Assembly: GCA_913058555.1 (NCBI GenBank)
Contig: CAJXRJ010000168.1
Location: 1-11,759, forward strand
Source of the DNA: an uncultured bacterium
GTDB lineage: Bacteria; Planctomycetota; UBA1135; GCA-002686595
DNA: 11,759 nt
Direction of reading: 5' to 3'
In this document: piece by piece, positions 1-6,507 of the stretch
How the letters are laid out: each line of letters starts with the position of its first letter
How positions within the stretch are numbered: position 1 is the stretch's first letter
Notes under the pieces: model-generated
What the model saw: the letters and a program-made list of their open reading frames with translations, nothing else
The model's database searches: none
Told to the model about the DNA's origin: nothing
Translations under genes and position numbers: made by a program

Positions 1-1
1 T

Positions 2-2527
2 TTGCGGATCGTCCTACGCAAGGGGAGTTCGGACACGGTACGTACTCTACACGGGGACCCTGTTGGGCTTGTTTGCGCCCTTGATCTTGCCAACGACGAT
101 CATCTCGACTTCGTGATCACCTCCGGTGGGGAGTTGCTCATCTATGAATGGCAGGGTGAAGGCAGATGGGCTCGCTCTATGACGTCACTACCAGCGCTCC
201 CTGCGCCGCCGAGTGACATCGAAGTGGTCGACTTCGACCACGATGGGGACCTCGACCTGCTTGTCGTCGGCCCTTTCGGCGCTCGGATCTTCCGCAATGA
301 CGGCGTTGCAGAGGTCATCGACGGCAAGCGATTGAACGGCGCCTGGGTCGACGCCTCCGTTGAAGCGACTCTGCCCGACGATCGTGAATTCACGTGGTGC
401 GTGGTCGAGGACTTCGATTCCGACCAGGATGTCGATCTGATGTTCGGGGGGCCCAATGGCGTCGTCCTGGCGGATAGCCTGCGCAGGGGACAGTTCGCGG
501 ATGTCACGGAGGATGTCTTTGGGAAGAATCCACGTTTCAGGAATGAGCCCGTAGTGGCGGACTTCGACGGCGACAGTCGTCCGGACCTTTTTGTCCCAGG
601 CTCCGACGAGTCGACAGTTTGGTGGCGCGGTGCGGACGGGACGGCTGTGGCCTCCTCGAGCGAGTGGCTCGTTCCCGACGGTCGTCGCGTGCACGCTATC
701 GACGTTGACCTCGACGGTGCGCTCGACATCGTTTGGGCGGGATCCGGTGCCGCCATCGAGGGCGTGCGCGCCTTCGGATTGCCTGTGGCCGCGCGCTTCG
801 AGGTTGCTGGTGAGGCTTGCGCAGGGCCAATCGCTTTTGCCGATCTCGACGACGACAGCAAGCAAGGCTCACGGGACGTCGAAATCTTGCGAGTGGGACC
901 CCGTGGGATCGATGTGTTTCGCTGTACTGGGGGCGCAGGGAACGCTGTGCGCCTTGAGCTCATTGGTTTGAAGGACAATCGGCGCGGCGTTGGAGCGGTC
1001 GTCGAGATGCGGGCATGGGATACGTACCGTCGCATCTACTGGACCGGTGCCCCGCAGGTCCTCGGCTTTGGCCAAGGCGAGAGCCTCGACATCCTGCGCG
1101 TTTCATGGCCGAACGGGGTTGTGGACAACCTTCTAGGTATCGGCCCTGACAATGAACCTGTAACGGGCAATTGGGGTGGTCTCCGTCAGCCCGAAGGTCT
1201 CGTCGGGTCCTGCCCATTTTTGTATTCGTGGAACGGACAGAGGTACGAGTTCATCAGCGACGTCCTTGGAATCACGCCGCTTGGTTTGCCGATGGGTCCA
1301 GGCATGCTCGTTCCACCGGATCACGACGAGTACGTGCTGGTGCGCGGCGACCAGCTGGTGTCGCGCGACGGTGTCTTTGAGCTGCAGTTCACGGAAGAGC
1401 TACGGGAGGTCACCTACCTTGACCGCGTGCGCCTTGACGTCGTCGATCATCCCAGGGGCACCAAGATTTTCCCCGACGAGCGATTTACGTTTCCGCCGTT
1501 CCCTGAGCCCCACACCCATACGGTGCGGGATCCTCTTTCAGCCAGCAAGGCGGTCGGGAGCGACGGGAATGACTGGTCCGAGGAGCTTGCTCATACGGAT
1601 GACGTGTATGCCGTGCCGTTCGAACTGCAGAAGTCCCAGTTTCTCGGCCTCGCCACGCCACACTGGATCGAGCTGGAGTTCGACAAGGAGCGCCTGAGGG
1701 ACGCTGACAAGCTGCGACTTATCTTCACCGGGTGGTTCTACTGGACAGACTCGAGCGTGAATATGGCGAGCGCGCGTACGCCTGGACTCGATTTCATACC
1801 GCCTATCCTGCAGGTACCCAACGAGCAGGGCGTGTTCGTGGCCGCTGGCCCACCGGTCGGCTTCCCGGCCGGGAAGACCAAGTCGATGGTGATCGACGTC
1901 ACGGACATCCTGCGACGGGAGGACCCGCGTATCCGGGTGTTCTCGACGCTTCGACTCTATTGGGATGAGATCGTGTTGGCGACCGACGCGGACGATGCAC
2001 CGCTCGTGGTGCAAGCCCTTGAGCCCATATCCGCGAACCTCTGGCGGCGCGGCTTCAGCGAGCCGGTACTCCACGGCGACCCGACGCAACCGGAGCGCTT
2101 CGATTGGGATCGGTTGTCGCAATCGTCGCGCTGGAACCAGCACCCTGGCAAGTACACACGGCTAGGCGAAGCGTTGCCTCTCGTAGAGACGATTGATGAC
2201 AGGTTCGTCGTGATGGGGTCGGGCGACGCGCTGACTGTTCGGTTCGATGCGACCGGGGTTGCGCCGCCGCCGGAGGGTTACACTCGGGACTATCTCGTGT
2301 TCCTGGACGGTTGGGCGAAGGATCGAGACCCGAACACGGTCGAGGCGCTCAATGTTGAGCCGCTTCCTTTCCATGGGATGAGCGGCTATCCATACGGGCC
2401 GGACGAGGCATTCCCCGGGGACGAGGAGCACGAGGCCTGGCGGCGTGAATGGCAGACTCGCCCGGCGTACGAGGCGATCGTGCCGATTGCGCCGGAGCGC
2501 GAGACCGAGTGGGCGCTCGAACGGTAG
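2..2527 (+). CDS. FG-GAP/VCBS repeat protein with ASPIC/UnbV domain (CRTAC1-like), 5'-truncated
   Basis: The reading frame is open from the window edge, so the N-terminus (probably with a signal peptide) is missing; 841 residues are visible. Residues about 20-310 hold beta-propeller-type FG-GAP/VCBS repeats with calcium-loop-like motifs: DFDHDGDLD (77-85), DFDSDQDVD (137-145), DFDGDSRPD (187-195), DVDLDGALD (234-242) and a degenerate DLDDDSK (281-287). Residues about 313-380 match the ASPIC/UnbV pattern, with a G-x-G-A-V-V-E-M strand and a closing VSWPNGVVDN. From about 400 a long C-terminal region begins with CPFLYSWNGQRYEF and ends near LPFHGMSGYPYGPDE. I recognise this arrangement from large CRTAC1-type proteins of Acidobacteria and Planctomycetes, but I know no function for that region. 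The protein is probably extracellular or periplasmic and involved in adhesion or polymer binding; no catalytic motif is seen. The stop is TAG at 2525-2527. The neighbouring esterase gene converges on it. Confidence 0.88.
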   Translation: MRIVLRKGSSDTVRTLHGDPVGLVCALDLANDDHLDFVITSGGELLIYEWQGEGRWARSMTSLPALPAPPSDIEVVDFDHDGDLDLLVVGPFGARIFRNDGVAEVIDGKRLNGAWVDASVEATLPDDREFTWCVVEDFDSDQDVDLMFGGPNGVVLADSLRRGQFADVTEDVFGKNPRFRNEPVVADFDGDSRPDLFVPGSDESTVWWRGADGTAVASSSEWLVPDGRRVHAIDVDLDGALDIVWAGSGAAIEGVRAFGLPVAARFEVAGEACAGPIAFADLDDDSKQGSRDVEILRVGPRGIDVFRCTGGAGNAVRLELIGLKDNRRGVGAVVEMRAWDTYRRIYWTGAPQVLGFGQGESLDILRVSWPNGVVDNLLGIGPDNEPVTGNWGGLRQPEGLVGSCPFLYSWNGQRYEFISDVLGITPLGLPMGPGMLVPPDHDEYVLVRGDQLVSRDGVFELQFTEELREVTYLDRVRLDVVDHPRGTKIFPDERFTFPPFPEPHTHTVRDPLSASKAVGSDGNDWSEELAHTDDVYAVPFELQKSQFLGLATPHWIELEFDKERLRDADKLRLIFTGWFYWTDSSVNMASARTPGLDFIPPILQVPNEQGVFVAAGPPVGFPAGKTKSMVIDVTDILRREDPRIRVFSTLRLYWDEIVLATDADDAPLVVQALEPISANLWRRGFSEPVLHGDPTQPERFDWDRLSQSSRWNQHPGKYTRLGEALPLVETIDDRFVVMGSGDALTVRFDATGVAPPPEGYTRDYLVFLDGWAKDRDPNTVEALNVEPLPFHGMSGYPYGPDEAFPGDEEHEAWRREWQTRPAYEAIVPIAPERETEWALER

Positions 2528-2627
2528 AGCTCCCCGCGGCAATGGGATGGCGCCACTGGCATGGGGCTAGGTGGGCAGGTCCCCAGAACGGGGCTTGCTC
2601 TCCTCGGCGATCTGCTTCGTCCCAGGC

Positions 2628-2655
2628 GGCGTCGGCGTCGCTAGCCGCCGACGCC
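2628..2655. terminator. Perfect 10-bp hairpin between convergent genes
   Basis: The arm GGCGTCGGCG (2628-2637) pairs exactly with CGCCGACGCC (2646-2655) around an 8-base loop. It lies 100 bp past the stop of the FG-GAP gene and 86 bp past the stop of the CE15 gene on the other strand, so it could end transcription from both sides. No T-run follows on either strand, so it is not a canonical intrinsic terminator. A weaker CCCC/GGGG hairpin sits nearby at 2581-2593. Confidence 0.45.
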
Positions 2656-2741
2656 TGATCGGCTGGGGGCTGTCGTGGCGCCGCGGAAGGTCCTCCCACC
2701 GAACAACATCACGTCCCTTGATCCCCGGGAAGGGCCGAGTC

Positions 2742-3989
2742 TCACTTGAAGATGGAATCTGCGAAATCGAGGAAGTACCCCCAATCCTGTTCGGTCAGAT
2801 TGTGTCTACCAGTGCGGATGTGGTAACCGGTCGAGCCCACTTGCCGTGGGGTGTTCAACGGTGGCATCTCAGGCTGCTTGATGCGTTTGAGTCCGAACAA
2901 GTCGAATACCGGTCCCGCCTTAACGAGTGAGGTGTATTCCCCCTTCGGATCCGCCCAGAGGTCTTCGTCGGCACTGCCGACGTAGACAGCCCTTGGAGCC
3001 AGCAGGCTGATGAGTTGATGTTGGTCGACTGGCAGCGCTTCCTCCCGTCCGCTGTATGAAGTGAAGCGTTCGCAGAACCAGTGAGGGAAGACCGCCGTGA
3101 TGCGGGCGACGTTCTCACCGTAGGCCCGGCGTGAAAGGGAGGCACCGCCACAGCCCGATTCATTGCTGTACGTGAGCGCGAATCGCTCATCTTCCGCTCC
3201 TGCCCAGAGTGCCGTCTTTCCGGCGCGGGAGTTACCCGCGACGGCGGTTCGGCTTGAGTCGATCTCGGGCTGCTCAAGCGCGAAATCGAGCACCCGGCTG
3301 GCTGCCCATGCCCAGGAAGATAAGCACCGCCATCGGGTCCCTTGATCGGTGCCAGGATCATCAAGAAGGGCGCGGATTCCATCTGCGTATCGGCCGGGTT
3401 CGTCCGGGTCGACGTCCGAGGTGTGGAACGCAGCGGTGGCGTAGCCACGACGCACCATCTTCTCGACCGGCCAGAAGGGATCAAACTCATCGACGGTCTT
3501 GTCGATGGGGATGAGGTAACGATTGTTGATGTGCACGATCACGGGCACGGGTGCGTCTGAATTCGGAATGACGATGACGAAATCGAACGAGTGGGATTTG
3601 TCATTCGACTTGACGGTCGTGCGGATCTGTCGAGCAGTTGCGCCCACTCCAAAGGCGTTCTCGCGTCGGCCCACCTCCTTGTGAACCACGGTGTAGTGGG
3701 CATCCGGTCGCACGCCGTAAACATGCTCCCGGAACAACTTGAGGATCGCAGGTCGCTGACTGTCCTTCCAATCCTGCACGGTGGTCACTGCTTTGCCGGT
3801 CGCGGAGACCAGTGGGTCAGGCAGCTTGTAGGAGGGAACCTTGGATTCATCGAAGTTGAAGCCAGGGCGCTTCTTCTGGTTGGCTTTGATGACGCTCTGC
3901 TTGGCGATCCAAGTTTGTGGTGCCCCGTGCGCCGTTGCCACGGATGAGGCAGCTAGGACGAGGGCGAAGGTGAGTCTTAGATGGTTCAT
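2742..3989 (-). CDS. Secreted CE15 glucuronoyl-esterase-like alpha/beta hydrolase
   Basis: The product is 415 residues, beginning with a Sec-type signal peptide (MNHLRL, then a hydrophobic stretch ending AHGA near residue 23). CE15 enzymes cleave the ester between lignin alcohols and (4-O-methyl)glucuronic acid on xylan. Visible hallmarks are WAWAASRVLDF (225-235), the nucleophile elbow GNSRAGK with Ser254, then NESGCGGASLSRR with Glu277, and TGRHNLTEQDW with His395. The Ser-to-Glu (23) and Ser-to-His (141) spacings agree with what I recall for characterised bacterial CE15 enzymes. Asp343 (in DEDLWADPKGE) sits where some members have an alternative acid. The elbow has Asn253, where relatives have Cys or His. 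The start is ATG at 3989, chosen because the signal peptide follows directly; the frame stays open upstream but would run into the S51 gene. No Shine-Dalgarno sequence is evident. It lies 133 bp downstream of the S51 gene on the same strand. The family call is firm; the substrate is inferred. Confidence 0.85.
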   Translation of the reverse strand: MNHLRLTFALVLAASSVATAHGAPQTWIAKQSVIKANQKKRPGFNFDESKVPSYKLPDPLVSATGKAVTTVQDWKDSQRPAILKLFREHVYGVRPDAHYTVVHKEVGRRENAFGVGATARQIRTTVKSNDKSHSFDFVIVIPNSDAPVPVIVHINNRYLIPIDKTVDEFDPFWPVEKMVRRGYATAAFHTSDVDPDEPGRYADGIRALLDDPGTDQGTRWRCLSSWAWAASRVLDFALEQPEIDSSRTAVAGNSRAGKTALWAGAEDERFALTYSNESGCGGASLSRRAYGENVARITAVFPHWFCERFTSYSGREEALPVDQHQLISLLAPRAVYVGSADEDLWADPKGEYTSLVKAGPVFDLFGLKRIKQPEMPPLNTPRQVGSTGYHIRTGRHNLTEQDWGYFLDFADSIFK

Positions 3990-4027
3990 TGCGGATTGTT
4001 GCGTCAGGCTGCCTGTCAGAACACCGG

Positions 4028-4046
4028 AGGCCATCCGGGATGGCCT
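4028..4046. terminator. Short perfect hairpin between S51 and CE15 genes
   Basis: AGGCCATC (4028-4035) and GATGGCCT (4039-4046) are perfectly complementary around a CGG loop. The hairpin is in the gap after the S51 stop and before the CE15 start on the minus strand. A second hairpin, GGGCTC/GAGCCC (4084-4089 with 4099-4104), lies closer to the S51 stop. Neither is followed by a T-run in the minus direction. They could attenuate transcription between the two genes or stabilise an mRNA end. This is weak evidence against tight co-expression. Confidence 0.35.
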
Positions 4047-4122
4047 AGGCCGAGATGCGACGGGCAATGCGTCCGATAATGGAGGGCTCGGAAGTGCAGA
4101 GCCCGGCTCATTTTTCCGTGAG

Positions 4123-5745
4123 TTAGTCGTCCAAGGTTCGCCTGGAGGCCAGGTCGTAAACCGATCCAGCTGGCAGGGCCTCGTAGTCTGGAAGTCCCTT
4201 CTTTCTATCCGCGGCCGCGTCGTAGAAGTAAACCTTGCCGTTCCCAAGAACGGTGGCCCTTGACTCCTCCACGACGATCGCAGTTGCCTCATCGATGCCG
4301 ATGCCCAGCAGTTGAGGGTACTTTCGGACAAGCTGGGTCATGTCCTTCTGTCGCCCGCGCTGTGAGAAGTGCTGATCGATCGCGACTCCCGAAAGAAAGC
4401 CCAGGCCGCCGCGCTCGTAACCAGGCGCGAGGATGCTCGAGTTCCCGATGGGGGTCGCTCGGGCTAGGAAACGTCCCTGGATCGAGGCACCGGCAGAGGA
4501 GCCCCCGATGACGCCGCCTCGGTGCAGAACGCCTTTCATGAGCTCGTGCGCTTTGGTCCCGTAGTAGGAGTCGGCGAAGTTCCATTGCCGGCCGCCGCCA
4601 AACCAGAGCATGGTCGCGTCTCGTAAGGGGCCGAGAATGGCCTCATCGGTGTTGGCCTGATTGCGATCCTTGGTGTGGATGAAGGTGGCGTGTTTTACGC
4701 CCATACGCTTCCACATCTCGACGGTCCCTTGGCGATCGTCCACGTCATCTGACTCCGCACATGGAATGTAGACGAGCTTGGCTTCTTCCAGGCCGCCGGC
4801 CTTCTCGATCATCGCTGACATCAGGCCGCGGGGCGTCCCCCCGCCGCCGACGATGTACAGCGTGCCCTTCTCGACCAGGGGTGTCCTTGGGGCGGCCGGT
4901 GGAAATGGCTCGACCGACTGATCGATCGCCATGCGGCGCCACTGGGTGAGGTCGATGCGATTCGTCCGTTGACGGCCCCGGGCGCTCGTGAGCTTGCGAG
5001 TGATCGGAGGGCCAGCGGCATTGCCAGGCACGAGGGCCGTCATCGAACCTGCGCCCATGACAGACAACGTCCGGCCCCTCAAGACGAGCATTGCCCTTGG
5101 CTCTACCCCGATACCGAGGATCCGTGGGGACTTCGAAACGTGGTCCACGAGGGCTTTGGTCGCTGATTCGCCTCCGTCGAAAGTGCAGTCGATGCAGCAG
5201 TCCGGGATCAAGGCGAGGGACTTGGTCTTCGATGGCGCGGGTGGCAACGCCCCCAGCATTCCACCAAGGTCGCCATCGAAGATCAGGTTGCCGCCGCGGC
5301 CCAAGAAGGCCCTGAATTCATCCGCCAGGCCGGAGATCTCTTCAGTGCCGAAAGCCGCGCCCGACACGTACACCGTGTCCGCTCCTGCCAGCGCTAGCTT
5401 CAACTGCGGCAGCTCATGTCCTTGCGCGACCGGGGTTTCCTGCTTCGACAATCCCTCGATTTCCGCCAGCAACGGGTCAGTCGCCAGCGCGAACGCGCAA
5501 ACGCGGCTTTCCTTCGTGAGCCGTTCCAGGAAATTCCTGTGGGGCTCAAAGTTCGTCACCTCGCAATGGACGATGACTCTCCCGGGGGACCGCAACTGGA
5601 CCGGCCATAGGTCGAATCTCTCGTCGAAGATCGGCCGCAGGGAATCGCGGCCGTCCTGACCGGTGCTGCTCCAAGCTTCAGCAGGCGGCCAAGCGAGGCA
5701 GAACGTCACGCACAGGATCCAACGAAGAACGTGGGTCGGTTTCAA
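4123..5745 (-). CDS. Secreted peptidase S51 / cyanophycinase-like protein with a degenerate second S51 domain
   Basis: The product is 540 residues from a TTG start at 5745, chosen because GGAG lies 5 bases upstream and a signal peptide (KPTHVLRW, hydrophobic core, ending PPAEA near residue 24) begins there. The C-terminal half (about 294-509) is a clear S51 domain: LYIVGGGG (296-303), FGGGRQ (382-387), GGSSAGA (414-420) with predicted nucleophile Ser417, IDQHFSQRGR (456-465) with His459, and GIGIDEATA (481-489). Gln387 and the QRGR segment resemble substrate-pocket positions of true cyanophycinases. Cyanophycinases hydrolyse the Asp-Arg storage polymer to dipeptides, but many secreted homologues have unknown substrates and no synthetase is visible here. 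Residues about 55-240 repeat the same layout (VYVSGA, RGGNLIFDG, ID-x-x-F, LGIGVE) without Ser, His or Glu at the matching places, suggesting an inactive duplicate. The CE15 gene follows after 133 bp. Confidence 0.85.
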   Translation of the reverse strand: MKPTHVLRWILCVTFCLAWPPAEAWSSTGQDGRDSLRPIFDERFDLWPVQLRSPGRVIVHCEVTNFEPHRNFLERLTKESRVCAFALATDPLLAEIEGLSKQETPVAQGHELPQLKLALAGADTVYVSGAAFGTEEISGLADEFRAFLGRGGNLIFDGDLGGMLGALPPAPSKTKSLALIPDCCIDCTFDGGESATKALVDHVSKSPRILGIGVEPRAMLVLRGRTLSVMGAGSMTALVPGNAAGPPITRKLTSARGRQRTNRIDLTQWRRMAIDQSVEPFPPAAPRTPLVEKGTLYIVGGGGTPRGLMSAMIEKAGGLEEAKLVYIPCAESDDVDDRQGTVEMWKRMGVKHATFIHTKDRNQANTDEAILGPLRDATMLWFGGGRQWNFADSYYGTKAHELMKGVLHRGGVIGGSSAGASIQGRFLARATPIGNSSILAPGYERGGLGFLSGVAIDQHFSQRGRQKDMTQLVRKYPQLLGIGIDEATAIVVEESRATVLGNGKVYFYDAAADRKKGLPDYEALPAGSVYDLASRRTLDD

Positions 5746-6015
5746 AGAAGCTCCATGTTGTGGGCGAACGGGATCTAAGGGAAGGGCCCCAGGCTCGGGC
5801 AGGACAGTATGGAATCTCGGCACTCAGCGCTCTGATCCAGACCCCGCTTCGAAAAGCCGTTCTGCCCACAGGCTACTTGGCGGAGGACGGAGATCTGGGT
5901 GGGGGGCAGGTGATCATCCACCTAACGACCTCTTGCGACGTGTGAATCGGACAGGGCGACCAGGGAAAGCGGTCCAAGCTGCGAGGTGTTGGGCTCGGCG
6001 AGCGGAGCCGCGGAC
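5746..6015. other. Intergenic region upstream of the S51 gene
   Basis: No gene is supported here. The open frames crossing it on both strands have odd, Arg- and Gly-rich composition and no recognisable domain. It should contain the promoter for the minus-strand S51 gene, but I see no convincing -35/-10 pair. A small AGGTG/CACCT dyad at 5908-5923 is too short to interpret. The repeat element at 6016-6157 begins at its right edge. Confidence 0.5.
5751..5754 (-). promoter_or_regulatory. Shine-Dalgarno sequence that fixes the TTG start of the S51 gene
   Basis: On the minus strand GGAG is followed by 5 bases and then TTG, whose frame runs directly into the signal peptide. A nearby ATG (5756-5754 on the minus strand) overlaps the GGAG and is in another frame with an early TGA, so it is not the start. 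Choosing the first in-frame ATG at 5823 would add 26 unlikely residues ahead of the signal peptide. Confidence 0.6.
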
Positions 6016-6157
6016 GTACCGTGCCAGGCTCGTCTTTTCGCTTTTGGCCTGCGTTGTACGATCGGATTGGCAGCCCAGGATGAATGCGAATCGATTGTTA
6101 GGATCAAAAGCGAAAGAATGATCCTGGCTCGGTACTCCTCGGTACTCCGGTACTTCC
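6016..6157 (+). repeat. REP/MITE-like palindromic element A, with a GGTACTCC repeat tail
   Basis: The outer arms are GTACCGTGCCAGG (6016-6028) and CCTGGCTCGGTAC (6123-6135), complementary at 12 of 13 positions. Inner arms TTTTCGCTTTTG (6035-6046) and CAAAAGCGAAAG (6105-6116) are complementary at 11 of 12. The right arm runs into a tail of near-identical units: GGTACTCC at 6131 and 6141, then GGTACTTCC at 6149. The tail stops 6 bases short of the stop codon of the HEAT remnant (6164-6166). A related element lies in opposite orientation at 6368-6504. No transposase is present. The form suits a non-autonomous element mobilised in trans, for example by a REP-associated Y1 (RAYT-type) transposase; that assignment is inference. 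Confidence 0.65.
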
Positions 6158-6163
6158 GTGGAA

Positions 6164-6367
6164 TCAGCCGTTCAGACTTTTGAGCGCGTGCTTGGCCCCG
6201 TCGCGCAGGCTCTGGTGTTCCTTCTTGTCCTTGGCGATCTTGCGGGCGCTGGCGGCCGTGGGACCCAGTCGCTTCAGGGTGAAGATCGACTGGCCACGTA
6301 CGTGCGGGTGGTAATGGCGCAGGGTCGTGATTAAGGCCGGCACAAGCTTTCGGAGCTCGCTCTCGTG
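6164..6367 (-). pseudogene. HEAT-repeat protein, 3' remnant
   Basis: The minus-strand frame encodes ELRKLVPALITTLRHY, HPHVRGQSIFTLKRLGP and a lysine-rich end finishing ALKSLNG. The P-A-L-I-x-x-L ... V-R-x-x-x-x-x-x-L-x-x-L-G-P pattern is that of a HEAT-type helical repeat, a protein-interaction scaffold. Only 67 codons remain. The coding similarity begins exactly where the GGAGTACC repeats of element B end (6368). The frame stays open through element B to 6565, but that part is repeat-derived and overlaps the end of the propeller gene. No good start codon or Shine-Dalgarno sequence is seen; a GTG inside the fragment is possible. It may be the tail of a gene cut by element insertion or deletion, or the displaced C-terminus of the upstream propeller gene, which ends in a different frame. 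Confidence 0.5.
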
Positions 6368-6504
6368 GGAGTACCGGAGTACCGGAGTACCGAGCCTGGA
6401 TCGATTTTTCGCTTCTGATAATGGCCGTCGAGCTGCGATTGCATGCGTCGCGAATCCAGTGATGCCAGGCTGCCCGAAAGCGAAGACTGATCCTGGCGCG
6501 GTGC
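6368..6504 (-). repeat. REP/MITE-like palindromic element B, inverted relative to element A
   Basis: It starts with three exact tandem copies of GGAGTACC (6368-6391), the reverse complement of the element A tail unit. The arm GTACCGAGCCTGGATC (6387-6402) follows, and the inner motif TTTTTCGCTTC (6405-6415) answers to GAAAGCGAAG (6476-6485). The far arm CCTGGCGCGGTGCTTC (6492-6507) closes it. Read on the minus strand it shares order and motifs with element A, though the centre has diverged. Its outer end touches the TGA stop (6508-6510) of the propeller gene. Elements A and B therefore enclose the HEAT remnant with their repeat tails pointing inward. Confidence 0.65.
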
Positions 6505-6507
6505 TTC

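Noticed and set aside
142..1035. Long minus-strand ORF opposite the FG-GAP gene
   Set aside because: Ser/Arg/Pro-rich shadow frame of a clearly coding plus strand.
2060..2075. GGTACTCC inside the FG-GAP gene as a third copy of the element tail
   Set aside because: A single 8-mer without the flanking arms, in a well-conserved coding frame; chance occurrence.
3990..4331. N-terminal extension of the CE15 frame by 114 residues
   Set aside because: It overlaps the end of the S51 gene in another frame, has no domain, and would bury the signal peptide inside the protein.
5746..5823. ATG start at 5823 for the S51 gene
   Set aside because: The extra 26 residues are Pro-rich and precede the signal peptide; TTG at 5745 has a well-placed GGAG.
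5908..5923. AGGTG/CACCT dyad as an operator
   Set aside because: Only 5 bp per arm and no linked promoter; too weak.
5663..6121. Plus-strand 152-residue ORF across the S51 upstream region
   Set aside because: Composition is Arg/Gly-rich, it overlaps the S51 signal peptide antisense and part of element A, and it has no recognisable motif.
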